Shown piece after piece: positions 14,891-23,140 of a stretch of 23,312 nucleotides of DNA. The first letter of the stretch is position 1; each line of letters opens with the position of its first letter. Origin of the DNA: a virus; the IMG/VR virus record IMGVR_UViG_3300022745_000144, positions 1 to 23,312 of that record, one strand, 5' to 3'. The position numbers and the translations under genes are program-made. The notes below the pieces were generated by a model, which was not told the DNA's origin, did not search any database, and saw only the letters and a list, made by a program, of their open reading frames with translations.

Positions 14891-17827
14891 ATGTCATGGA
14901 GAACGGAAAAGACTAGGACAGGACAAGACCTTGTGTGGGACACAGTGGAACTTGGTATTTCTCCGTCTCCAACTAAGGGAATTGCTAATTTACAAAACGT
15001 CAACATCTCTACAGAAAGTGGTGAAATGCTTGCTTCATATGCGCGTATTGCACAACAACAAACGGCTATAACTAACGGTACTTTAACACCAAACGGTTCA
15101 ACTAACTTTACTGGACCTAACACATTAAAAGCTGGTACATGGATTTCCGTGTCTGCTTCTAGCGTAACTTCAATTTCAACTACTACTAGTCCAAGCTCAG
15201 TTACTGCCAGTTACCTTACCGTTGGTGGTGGTGGTTCAGGTGGTGGTGTAGCTAATGTCAATAAAGCAGTTGGTGGTGGTGGTGGTGGTGGTGAAGTAAA
15301 AACTGGCACTAATGCGTTTTCAGTAGGAAGTACTTTAATTACTGTAGGAGCAGGAGGTGTTGATGATGGCTCAGGAACTTATCATCCCGGTAGTTCTTCT
15401 ATAATTGCTGGGGTTTCTACAGCTACAGGTGGGGGTGCTGGTGGTCGTGGTGCTGCCTCAAACTTAAATGGTGGTTCAGGTGCAAATGGTGGTGGAGGTG
15501 GTGCACTTGATCCTACTGCTGGTACAGCAGGCACAGGAACCGTTAAAAACGGTGGTGCGGGTGTGTTTTCTGCAGGTGTAAGTGCTGCTGCTGGTGGAGG
15601 TGGTGGTAACGCGGCTAATGGTTCAAATGGTTCAGTTTCTACTGGTGGTAACGGTGGCGCTGGTACATCAAATTCAATCTCAGGCACAGCAGTTGTTTAT
15701 GGTTCAGGTGGAGGTGGTGGAGGGTTTTCAACGGGTGGTACTGCTGGTACTAATGCTGGAAATGGAGCAGGTAACGATGCAGCAGGTTCTAATGCAACAG
15801 CAAATCTTGGAGGTGGTGGTGGCGGTGCAGCTGCAAATGGAGGGTCTTCTTCTCATTTAGGGGGAAGCGGAGCTAATGGTGTTGTTATTATTTCCTATAC
15901 AACAGGTTCAATGGTAGCTCACGGAGGTACAATAACGTATTCAGGAAGCAATACCATCCATACGTTTACCGAAACAGGCACTTTTACTGTAGTTTCAATT
16001 GCAAAGACAAACCTCTACTACGTTTCGTACGCTAGTGGTACTACTTTTAAATTGTCTTCAAAATTTGACCCTACTGGTGCAAATGCACTTTCACACGGTA
16101 CTACAGGTAGTATTACCTTTAGTACTGTAGCAGTACCGAATCAAGGGGTCGCTAAAGCTACTGAACAATACACCACAGCAAGTATAACGGCATATAGATA
16201 TTACGTACTAGATGCTAACGGGTACACGTGGGTGTGGGACACTACTATTAATTCCGCTTACGGAACGCAGTGGATGTTACCTGATCCAAACGATTATTCC
16301 ACTCTTAAATTAACTGGTTTAGCGGCATTAAATGGGCAATTGGTATCAGTAGGTATGGCCTCTATTTATGCAAAACCAACAGTAGATTTAGGTAGACTGT
16401 ACAACAGATTAAATAATTGCTGGTTAAATGAGCCATTTCCTACTCATAAAAACTTTGCTATTGCTTCAAATCAAGGCAAAATTTATTATTGTGACGGTAA
16501 TTATATTGGTGAAATATTCCCCACCACTTCACTCATTACTAGCATTGCAAATATTCAGTCTAACTGTTCCTACACCGCTTCAAGTACAACGGGCACACTC
16601 TCTGCGATTGTAAGTGGCTCTATTCCGTATTCTTCTGACGGGACTCGTATTCCCGCCGTGTTTTATACGGATGTGTATGGAACACAACCAACTAACCTTA
16701 CACCGAGTACCGTGTATTACATTCAATACGCACCAGCATCAGGTACTTTTGAGGTGTACTTAGCGTCTGCAGCTGGTTCAGCAATTGATATAGCTACAGG
16801 CGCAACTGGAAATCAGTACTTTAATACTTTCTGGCCATTTGGTTCACAGGCGGGTATCAACGGCACACTTCCTACAGTGCAATTCAGTAACCAACGCGTA
16901 AACCTTCCCGCTAATGAAACAGCACAGACAATGGTAGAAATTGGTAATACTGTGCTTATTGGCGGTACTAGTTCAACTATTTACCCGTGGAATCAAGTAG
17001 ACGCCACTCCTTCCGACTTTATTGAATTACCAGAAGCAAACGTAAAAACAATGGTAAACGTCAATAATATTGCGTATATCTTTGCTGGTAATAAAGGCAA
17101 TATTTACATTTCAAACGGTAGCGTAGCTTCTTTGATTCTTAAGGTGCCAGACTATTGTGCTGGCGTTCCGGGAACTCCCCTTACGTACATTGAGCCTGTA
17201 TATACATGGGGTGATGCTGATTACGTACGTGGTCGTGTATATTTTTCAATTCTTGACCAGACCTCAACCAAAGCAGGTAACTGTGGTGGTGTATGGTCAT
17301 TTGTACCAAGTCAAAACATTGACCCTAACCAAGATATTGGTATGGCACTTCGCCTTGAAAACCAAAACTCATATGGTGACTATGACGGGTACTGTAACCT
17401 AATTATTGCCAATCAAGAGCAAAATGTAACCTCACCACAATACTGGACAATGTGGCAGGATAGTTATTCAACTGGGACTTCGTCATTCGGTATTGATGGA
17501 ACTGGAACAACACCAGTAACCCAATACATGTTTGAAACAGACTTACTCCCTGTTGGTACTTTCCTAGAAAAGGGGACTTTCCAACAGCTCGAATATAAGC
17601 TTACTACACCACTTGCTTCAGGTGATTCAATCCAACTCTACTATCGTACCAACTCAACTGAAGCATGGACTTCATTTGGATCTGCAACTACCGAGACAGG
17701 TACCGTGTCAGCTTACTTCAGTCAAACAGTGCAAAAAAGTCAATGGTTACAATTTAGAGGTGTAGTTACAACCGACGGAACTACTGCTTCCTCATTTGTC
17801 AGATTTAAACAGCTTATGCTTCGCTAA
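14891..17827 (+). CDS. P22 gp10-like tail/stabilisation protein with glycine-rich domain (978 aa)
   Basis: 978 residues. The N-terminus (LVWDTVELGISPSPTKGIAN, 14-33, then NVNISTESGE) fits proteins related to P22 gp10, which plug and stabilise the neck; the region 420-550 and 660-978 reads as beta-propeller-like repeats. Within it, residues about 103-337 form a glycine-rich domain, from VTASYLTVGGGGSGGG to GVVIISYTTGS, of the kind seen in phage adhesins and related surface proteins. Residues 345-367 resemble the first strands of a second such domain. Another small beta module lies at about 560-645. So it is probably a tail hub that also displays a binding surface. The gp10 assignment is by pattern only. 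Confidence 0.65.
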   Translation: MSWRTEKTRTGQDLVWDTVELGISPSPTKGIANLQNVNISTESGEMLASYARIAQQQTAITNGTLTPNGSTNFTGPNTLKAGTWISVSASSVTSISTTTSPSSVTASYLTVGGGGSGGGVANVNKAVGGGGGGGEVKTGTNAFSVGSTLITVGAGGVDDGSGTYHPGSSSIIAGVSTATGGGAGGRGAASNLNGGSGANGGGGGALDPTAGTAGTGTVKNGGAGVFSAGVSAAAGGGGGNAANGSNGSVSTGGNGGAGTSNSISGTAVVYGSGGGGGGFSTGGTAGTNAGNGAGNDAAGSNATANLGGGGGGAAANGGSSSHLGGSGANGVVIISYTTGSMVAHGGTITYSGSNTIHTFTETGTFTVVSIAKTNLYYVSYASGTTFKLSSKFDPTGANALSHGTTGSITFSTVAVPNQGVAKATEQYTTASITAYRYYVLDANGYTWVWDTTINSAYGTQWMLPDPNDYSTLKLTGLAALNGQLVSVGMASIYAKPTVDLGRLYNRLNNCWLNEPFPTHKNFAIASNQGKIYYCDGNYIGEIFPTTSLITSIANIQSNCSYTASSTTGTLSAIVSGSIPYSSDGTRIPAVFYTDVYGTQPTNLTPSTVYYIQYAPASGTFEVYLASAAGSAIDIATGATGNQYFNTFWPFGSQAGINGTLPTVQFSNQRVNLPANETAQTMVEIGNTVLIGGTSSTIYPWNQVDATPSDFIELPEANVKTMVNVNNIAYIFAGNKGNIYISNGSVASLILKVPDYCAGVPGTPLTYIEPVYTWGDADYVRGRVYFSILDQTSTKAGNCGGVWSFVPSQNIDPNQDIGMALRLENQNSYGDYDGYCNLIIANQEQNVTSPQYWTMWQDSYSTGTSSFGIDGTGTTPVTQYMFETDLLPVGTFLEKGTFQQLEYKLTTPLASGDSIQLYYRTNSTEAWTSFGSATTETGTVSAYFSQTVQKSQWLQFRGVVTTDGTTASSFVRFKQLMLR
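15272..15292 (+). repeat. (GGT)7 tandem repeat inside the glycine-rich domain
   Basis: Seven consecutive GGT codons encode Gly128-134 of the 978-aa protein. Shorter GGT/GGA runs recur throughout 15220-15860. Triplet slippage here would change loop length without shifting frame. Confidence 0.85.
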
Positions 17828-17828
17828 T

Positions 17829-18449
17829 ATGACACCAGACAAAATTAGACAAATAGTGCGCGAAGAAATCAGTAGGAGCAATGCTTCTTCTCGGTTTCGA
17901 TATGACAGCGTTCCCCACCATACTCATAATGGTACTGATAGCCTACAAATTAAAAATAACGATATTATTCCGGGTGTTTCTGTTTCAGGTAGTATAACTT
18001 TTCAGTCTGCTGATACATATATCCTTTATTTTAACGCCCCGTTTACTCCTAAACAGATACTGTGTACTGGGAATGCACAAACAATAGGAGGTGCAACAAA
18101 TCGTTATTTCTTTATTGGCACAGCCCAACTTGGTCCTAGTTTCTATTTTCAACCACAAGATAATCGAACAGTTATTGCTGGTGGACCGCAATATCCTTTT
18201 AGAGACCCAAATCACCCTGAATATGGGACAAACATACCTATGCAGTCCACTGCATATTGGGGCAGCGAATCAGCTGGTGGAACACGTCATACGCTTGCTG
18301 GCAATTTCCACCTAATTGATATCCAGTACCCAATAGGGACAAGTCATGCAAGAGCGACAGTTACTGACTTTAATAAAAACTCTGTTACGATTGTTGTGGA
18401 TGCTTTAGATGCAGGATGGGAGATAAACGCTAATATAGTAATTACATAA
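17829..18449 (+). CDS. Tail protein with HTHNG metal-motif, 206 aa
   Basis: 206 residues from ATG 17829 (TAA-T-ATG); a TTG at 17796 inside the upstream gene is rejected. A short N-terminal helix (KIRQIVREEISRS, 5-17) is followed by SVPHHTHNGTDSLQI (27-41). 'HTHNG.DS' motifs with closely spaced histidines are common in phage tail-tip and neck proteins, where HxH can bind metal at a trimer axis; that role is inferred here. The rest is beta-rich, with FTPKQILCTGNAQTIGG (72-88) and a C-terminal strand pair ending WEINANIVIT. Between a gp10-like and a connector-like gene, it is probably a tail hub or spike base. Confidence 0.6.
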   Translation: MTPDKIRQIVREEISRSNASSRFRYDSVPHHTHNGTDSLQIKNNDIIPGVSVSGSITFQSADTYILYFNAPFTPKQILCTGNAQTIGGATNRYFFIGTAQLGPSFYFQPQDNRTVIAGGPQYPFRDPNHPEYGTNIPMQSTAYWGSESAGGTRHTLAGNFHLIDIQYPIGTSHARATVTDFNKNSVTIVVDALDAGWEINANIVIT

Positions 18450-18450
18450 T

Positions 18451-19563
18451 ATGAAAACGTACACTCAACTTAAAAACCTTGCCACCAATCTCTCAAATAA
18501 CAGCTCTACTGACAATGCTAATTTAATGGGGCAGCTTATTTCTGACCGACATCGCTATCTTATTCAGAAATGGTTCGATAACGAACGTACCTACACAACA
18601 GTTACTATTGGCGCTCAATCCCTTACAACCACAGCCTCTCTATCTGTAGGTGATACCTCAGCCACCCTTACAACCACTTGGACTAGTCCTTCTTGTCAGC
18701 AGCTAGTTAATTTCTCAGGTGGCGAACAACGCACGGTGCGGTTTACGCAAGGTTCTACCGCTATTTCATGGCAACCTCCACTTACTGAAACTGCTACCAC
18801 AGCTATCACCACCGTTGGTGTACAGGCATACCCAATCCCAGCTAATGTTTCAAAGATTAAAAATACCACAATCACTCTCGGTCAATTGGTGTACACCCCT
18901 TCTACAGTCCAATCTATCCAAGAATGGACCATGCTTAATGCTCTCCCATACACCTCTGATATTCCAAACCAATTCTATATCTACAATAACCAGATAATGT
19001 TCTGGCCTATTCCGAGTACTTCAGGAAACGTCATTACCCTTAATTATAAGAGCCGCGTACCAGACCTTTCCTTTGCTGATTACAGCACAGGGACACTTTC
19101 TAGTATTGCAGTCGGAGACAATCAAATTACAGGTATTAGTACTTCATGGAATACCACTGGAACATTTCCATTAAATACTGATCTCACTTTCTTTAATCTC
19201 TTTCTTAGAATAGATCCGCCAAAGGGCGATGGTATTTGGTACCCAATCCAAAAGTTTAATTCTGATACTGAGGTGATTCTTGCTACTCCTATCCAAAATG
19301 CTCCTTCTTCAACTGCTACTACATACACCATCGGTCAATTACCATTGCTTGAGGAAGACTTTCACGACATGTTAGTGTTTGGCGCTCTCAAGGTGTACTT
19401 CTCCTCAATTGTAAAAGACCAAAACCTATTTCAGCAGTATAATAATTTAGAAGCAGAACGTCTTGAAATGTTGAAAGATTATGCTGGCACGAAATCAGTA
19501 AATGTTGACCTAGGCTCACAAGTTGTGCCGAATAACCCTAACCTTTACCTGTTTGCAAACTAA
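18451..19563 (+). CDS. Head-tail connector-like protein with inserted beta modules (370 aa)
   Basis: 370 residues. The N-terminal helix region with LMGQLISDRHRYLIQKWFDN (25-44) and the middle LPYTSDIPNQFYIYNNQIMF (165-184), WPIPSTSGNVITLNY and the C-terminal helical ending (LPLLEEDFHDMLVFGALKVY, 297-316) match adaptor proteins of the T7 gp11 / P22 gp4 kind, which join portal to tail. Two beta segments look inserted: about 58-125 (with TLTTTWTSP and RFTQGSTAISWQP) and about 213-295 (with WYPIQKFNSDTEVIL). Start TAA-T-ATG. The assignment is from pattern and position. Confidence 0.6.
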   Translation: MKTYTQLKNLATNLSNNSSTDNANLMGQLISDRHRYLIQKWFDNERTYTTVTIGAQSLTTTASLSVGDTSATLTTTWTSPSCQQLVNFSGGEQRTVRFTQGSTAISWQPPLTETATTAITTVGVQAYPIPANVSKIKNTTITLGQLVYTPSTVQSIQEWTMLNALPYTSDIPNQFYIYNNQIMFWPIPSTSGNVITLNYKSRVPDLSFADYSTGTLSSIAVGDNQITGISTSWNTTGTFPLNTDLTFFNLFLRIDPPKGDGIWYPIQKFNSDTEVILATPIQNAPSSTATTYTIGQLPLLEEDFHDMLVFGALKVYFSSIVKDQNLFQQYNNLEAERLEMLKDYAGTKSVNVDLGSQVVPNNPNLYLFAN

Positions 19564-19573
19564 TTATTAATAT

Positions 19574-21202
19574 ATGGCATACATAAACAACACATTCAAA
19601 CCCGCACCTTCTGTATCTCCTGCTTGGAAAGCTTTTGGTAGTCAGTACAAAGTTAATACTGATAACCAAATAGCTCCTAAAAACAGTTATTCTTATACTC
19701 CTTCAATTGCTAACATTACTGGTACAAAAGTAGCGCCGAGCCTGTTTTCTAATGGAACATCTGGTGTGGTAAAGCCATCTACAACGGGTAACGCTGTTAG
19801 CAAAAGTTCAGCACCTCTTACTCCTAGTGTAGCGGGTAGTCAGGGTGTTGCACCAGCAAGTACGCCAATTAATTCTGGTATTGGAGCCACAACAAATGTT
19901 GGTTCTGTACCGCAAACAGGTACTAAAGGACTTCTGAATGCCCCAGCAAAAAATGCTCGTGGTGGTATTGCAAAAGCAGATGCAAGTACGGGAACAAGTA
20001 CAAATCCAAGCACGGGGTACGCAGGGTATGTTGGTCAAATTGGTAATGCTGCCAATGCTTCAGATGCACAACGTAAATTACAGCAACAGCTACAAAACGA
20101 ATCAATGGCTAATAAGCAAATTGGTGAAAATGCACGAAACATCGCTGATCAATACAGTGGTGAAATTGCTCGTATTGGTAAACTTGGTGCTGGTGCAGTT
20201 GCAGGTGACATGTCTACAGGTTCAAATGTCGTTGGTTCGGGTAATGCAGCAATTGCTTCACAGTCTGCTTCTTCACGTATGCAAGCACTTGGTAACGCTG
20301 AACAAGCAGCCCTTCAAGGAACAGGACAGCAACTTACTGGACAGGCACAGGCACAGTCTGGACTTAATCAAGCTCTTGGTAGCGCCAATACACAACAGCA
20401 ATTACAGATTAGTGGTCTTGGTACTGCAGCAGGTTATGCTCAACCTAGTCCAGCTGCCTATGGTCAGTCGGTATTTAATCCCCTTACAAGGCAATATGAG
20501 GGCAATAGTGGGCTTCCACCGGAGACAATGGCTCAATACGCACAAATGGCTGCTAATGGGCAATACAGTGCCATTCCTAGCTCAATTACTAGCAATCCGG
20601 TACTATCTGCACAGCTTAATGCTGCTGCCCAGCAAATTAACCCTGCGTACAATCCTATTGCTTCACAAGCTCAAGGTGCTACACAGGCTTCTAACATTCA
20701 GACACTTGGTACAGCCGGGGCTTCTTCAGCTGCTGGTCTAACTCAACAAATGAGTCAATTGCAATCAAGTGCAAATGGCGCAGAAGCAAATTTCAACTTG
20801 CTTACTAATATTGCTCAACAAGGAGGAGTAAATAATTTTGACCAACCAGCTCTTAACCAGATTGAACAAAACGTAAAGAAAGGTCTTATTGGTGATGACG
20901 CTGTTATTCAGTTCCGTTCTATTATTCAGACTGTACGTTCTCAATATGCTTCTATTATTGGTGGTGGTACTCCTTCAGTAGAAGCCTTGCAAGAAGCGCA
21001 GCAAATTATTCCTGATAATGTATCTATTAATAGTCTCAAAAATCTTGGAGTAAATCTTCGTGCAGATGCACAAAATCGTATTGCTGGTATTCAGCAACAA
21101 ATAAGCAGTCTTAGTAGTAGCGCACCGGGAGCAGGAAGTCAAAGCGTTAATAATTTTCAGCCAGTCCAAACTTCAGCAGGAACCATTAATACTAATTGGT
21201 AA
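19574..21202 (+). CDS. Putative ejection (internal virion) protein, 542 aa
   Basis: 542 residues, rich in Ala, Gln, Ser and Gly. The first ~150 residues are Pro/Thr/Ser-rich and probably disordered. From about 155 to the end it is mainly helical, with stretches such as DAQRKLQQQLQNESMANKQI (163-182), and a C-terminal part GIQQQISSLSSSAPGAGSQ. No enzymatic motif is seen. This is the composition of the proteins ejected with DNA by podoviruses (P22 gp7/gp20/gp16, T7 gp14-16), and it lies directly before a protein with a lysozyme-like domain. The call rests on composition and position. Confidence 0.55.
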   Translation: MAYINNTFKPAPSVSPAWKAFGSQYKVNTDNQIAPKNSYSYTPSIANITGTKVAPSLFSNGTSGVVKPSTTGNAVSKSSAPLTPSVAGSQGVAPASTPINSGIGATTNVGSVPQTGTKGLLNAPAKNARGGIAKADASTGTSTNPSTGYAGYVGQIGNAANASDAQRKLQQQLQNESMANKQIGENARNIADQYSGEIARIGKLGAGAVAGDMSTGSNVVGSGNAAIASQSASSRMQALGNAEQAALQGTGQQLTGQAQAQSGLNQALGSANTQQQLQISGLGTAAGYAQPSPAAYGQSVFNPLTRQYEGNSGLPPETMAQYAQMAANGQYSAIPSSITSNPVLSAQLNAAAQQINPAYNPIASQAQGATQASNIQTLGTAGASSAAGLTQQMSQLQSSANGAEANFNLLTNIAQQGGVNNFDQPALNQIEQNVKKGLIGDDAVIQFRSIIQTVRSQYASIIGGGTPSVEALQEAQQIIPDNVSINSLKNLGVNLRADAQNRIAGIQQQISSLSSSAPGAGSQSVNNFQPVQTSAGTINTNW

Positions 21203-21204
21203 TT

Positions 21205-23055
21205 ATGCAGCCACAAATGGATACTGACGCAATCAACCTTGCTAAAGCAATCCGCCAGACAGAAAGTGGCGGTAACTTTAATGCTAAAGGAAAAAGCGGT
21301 GAATCAGGTGCATACCAGTGGACACCAGACACTTGGAAAGTACACGCTAAACAAGTACTCGGAGATGAAAATGCACCGATGACTCCTTCAAATCAAAACG
21401 CTGTTGCCTATAGTGTTATTAAAGCAGATAAGGACGCAGGATTAAACCCAGCCCAAATTGCCGCTAAATGGAACTCAGGTTCTCATGTAGGATGGGAGAA
21501 TAAGGTTGGTGTAAACAAAATGGGTGTCAAATATGACGTTCCGGCATACGTAAAGTCAGTCACAGAAGCCTACCAACAAATTAAAAGAGGTGGCAATGTT
21601 GGAATGGATGCGAATAATCCTTCGAGCACAGGTGCGCCTCCAACTAGCGCTTACCAAACACAACCTGCCGTAACACCAACTGCCACTTCACAAGTGGCGC
21701 CAGAACAACCACGAGAAACTGGCGTGTTTCAAGGAGCTAAACAATTCTTACCGGGTCTTATGGGTGACCTTTCTGGTCGTCTTAAAGATGCATATTCGGC
21801 AGGTGCTAGTGGTTTGACTGCGGTGGGACAAGGTAATGTTGGAGGCGCAATTGCAGGCGGTATCAACACTCTTGGTGCTGTAGCGGGTGGCGTTGGAGAC
21901 GTATTTAACCGAACTCTTGAAACAGTGCCGGGGGTTGTACAGGCAGAAAACGCTATCGCTGGTACTAAGACAGCTCAAGGTCTTGGTGAAGACTTGCAGA
22001 CTTTTGCACAAGAACACCCTGACGCTAATAAGCTCATTGGTTCTGGTTTAAACATTGCTTCAGCTCTTCCAATTATTGGTTCTGTAAAAAATGCAGCAGG
22101 TGCTGTGTCTCGAATTGTAGATAAGGCAGCAGTAAAAACCATTACAAAAGATGCTATTGGCGATCTAAAGTACGCTGCGGGAAATAGCAAAACTGCACAA
22201 AATCTTGGCAAACGTGGGGTATTTGAAAGTCTAGTAAAAAACGATACTTTACCGGAAGTATCGGTAAATCATGTGGGTATTCCAGTATTCAACTCGGAAG
22301 GTGCTTTAGCTAAAGTCCAGTCAAAACTTGATGACATTATCAAGCAACAAGATGAAATCCTTGCGAAACAGCCAGCCAAATACAACTCACAGCAGTTGGG
22401 TAATTACACCAAGTTTAATGGTGAAACTACGATTACCTCACCAGTACATGACGCTATTGACGCTCTTAAAAAACACTTTGATTCAACCTACGACACAACT
22501 GGTTCTACATGGGTAAAACAAATGGAACAAAAGGTTGCTAGTGATGGAATTACTGTTGGTGAAATAAATAGTATTGCTCGAAAACTAGGGGAAACAAGTG
22601 ATTCATTTAAAAACACCGGTGACTTATCTACTCAGACTACCAAAAAGGCTTTAGAAAATATTCGAAAGCAATTAAAGGAGGAAGTAGCAAATCGCGATGT
22701 GACTGGTGGGGTGCGTAAACTAGACGCTGAATACGCCAAATTAAGAAATGATAAAAAGGCGCTTGAAGGTCTAAATAATAGAAAAGCACCTCTTAAAAAG
22801 AAAGGTGGTCTTGTTCGCAAAACATTGTCTAACGCTCTTGGGGTAGCTGGTGAAGGTGCTGGCAAGGCAGTCGGTACACCTATTACAGGTGCCCTTGGTG
22901 GGCGTGGTCTGGCAGGTTTAGTGCAACCAAAAGCGATATCTTCTGTACAAAAACTTAATGACTTGCGGCAAAAATCCACTCTAGGAAGGAAAGCCCTAAA
23001 ACAAGCAGTACGGGGCCAAGTCCAAACAAAAGCAGAAGAAGCAACAAGACAATAA
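21205..23055 (+). CDS. Virion protein with N-terminal lysozyme-like muralidase domain
   Basis: 616 residues from ATG 21205, two bases after the previous stop; an in-frame TTG at 21196 is disfavoured. Residues 8-125 form a transglycosylase/lysozyme-like domain: AKAIRQTESGGNFNAKGKSG (13-32), with Glu20 as likely catalytic residue, then SGAYQWTPDTW (34-44), AAKWNSGS (86-93) and YVKSVTEAYQQI. After a Pro/Thr linker (about 138-172) come Gly/Ala-rich amphipathic helices (about 176-300) and helical, basic C-terminal parts, including LDDIIKQQDEIL. It is most likely an ejection protein that digests peptidoglycan locally at infection, comparable to T7 gp16 in logic. No signal peptide. Confidence 0.7.
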   Translation: MQPQMDTDAINLAKAIRQTESGGNFNAKGKSGESGAYQWTPDTWKVHAKQVLGDENAPMTPSNQNAVAYSVIKADKDAGLNPAQIAAKWNSGSHVGWENKVGVNKMGVKYDVPAYVKSVTEAYQQIKRGGNVGMDANNPSSTGAPPTSAYQTQPAVTPTATSQVAPEQPRETGVFQGAKQFLPGLMGDLSGRLKDAYSAGASGLTAVGQGNVGGAIAGGINTLGAVAGGVGDVFNRTLETVPGVVQAENAIAGTKTAQGLGEDLQTFAQEHPDANKLIGSGLNIASALPIIGSVKNAAGAVSRIVDKAAVKTITKDAIGDLKYAAGNSKTAQNLGKRGVFESLVKNDTLPEVSVNHVGIPVFNSEGALAKVQSKLDDIIKQQDEILAKQPAKYNSQQLGNYTKFNGETTITSPVHDAIDALKKHFDSTYDTTGSTWVKQMEQKVASDGITVGEINSIARKLGETSDSFKNTGDLSTQTTKKALENIRKQLKEEVANRDVTGGVRKLDAEYAKLRNDKKALEGLNNRKAPLKKKGGLVRKTLSNALGVAGEGAGKAVGTPITGALGGRGLAGLVQPKAISSVQKLNDLRQKSTLGRKALKQAVRGQVQTKAEEATRQ

Positions 23056-23058
23056 TTA

Positions 23059-23087
23059 AGGTTAGTTTCATACATAAAACTATACCT
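23059..23087 (+). terminator. Hairpin after the muralidase gene
   Basis: Four bases after the stop, AGGT-TAGTTT (23059-23068) pairs with AAACTA-T-ACCT (23077-23087): ten pairs with one bulged T and an 8-nt loop. It lacks a following U-run, so it is a weak terminator or a transcript-end protecting element rather than a strong intrinsic one. It divides the virion genes from the lysis gene. Confidence 0.4.
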
Positions 23088-23140
23088 CACTATCCCCAAT
23101 AATGCAAGATTTATCCCCAATTAAGTTTTATAGTAAAACT
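23088..23140 (+). promoter_or_regulatory. Candidate operator/promoter region before the endolysin
   Basis: The 10-bp sequence TATCCCCAAT occurs at 23091-23100 and exactly again at 23112-23121: 21 bp apart, two helical turns, as expected for a protein bound on one face of DNA. Then AGTTTTA/TAAAACT (23124-23130 with 23134-23140) forms a perfect inverted repeat ending at the base before the ATG. TATAGT at 23129-23134 is one mismatch from the -10 consensus, six bases from the ATG, so the message could start at or near the ATG. No good -35 is seen, which would fit activator dependence. All inferred. Confidence 0.4.

Noticed and set aside
15382-15687. Antisense Pro/Ala-rich open frame
   Set aside because: It is the complement of GGT/GGA glycine codons in the glycine-rich domain; Pro-rich antisense frames are expected there.
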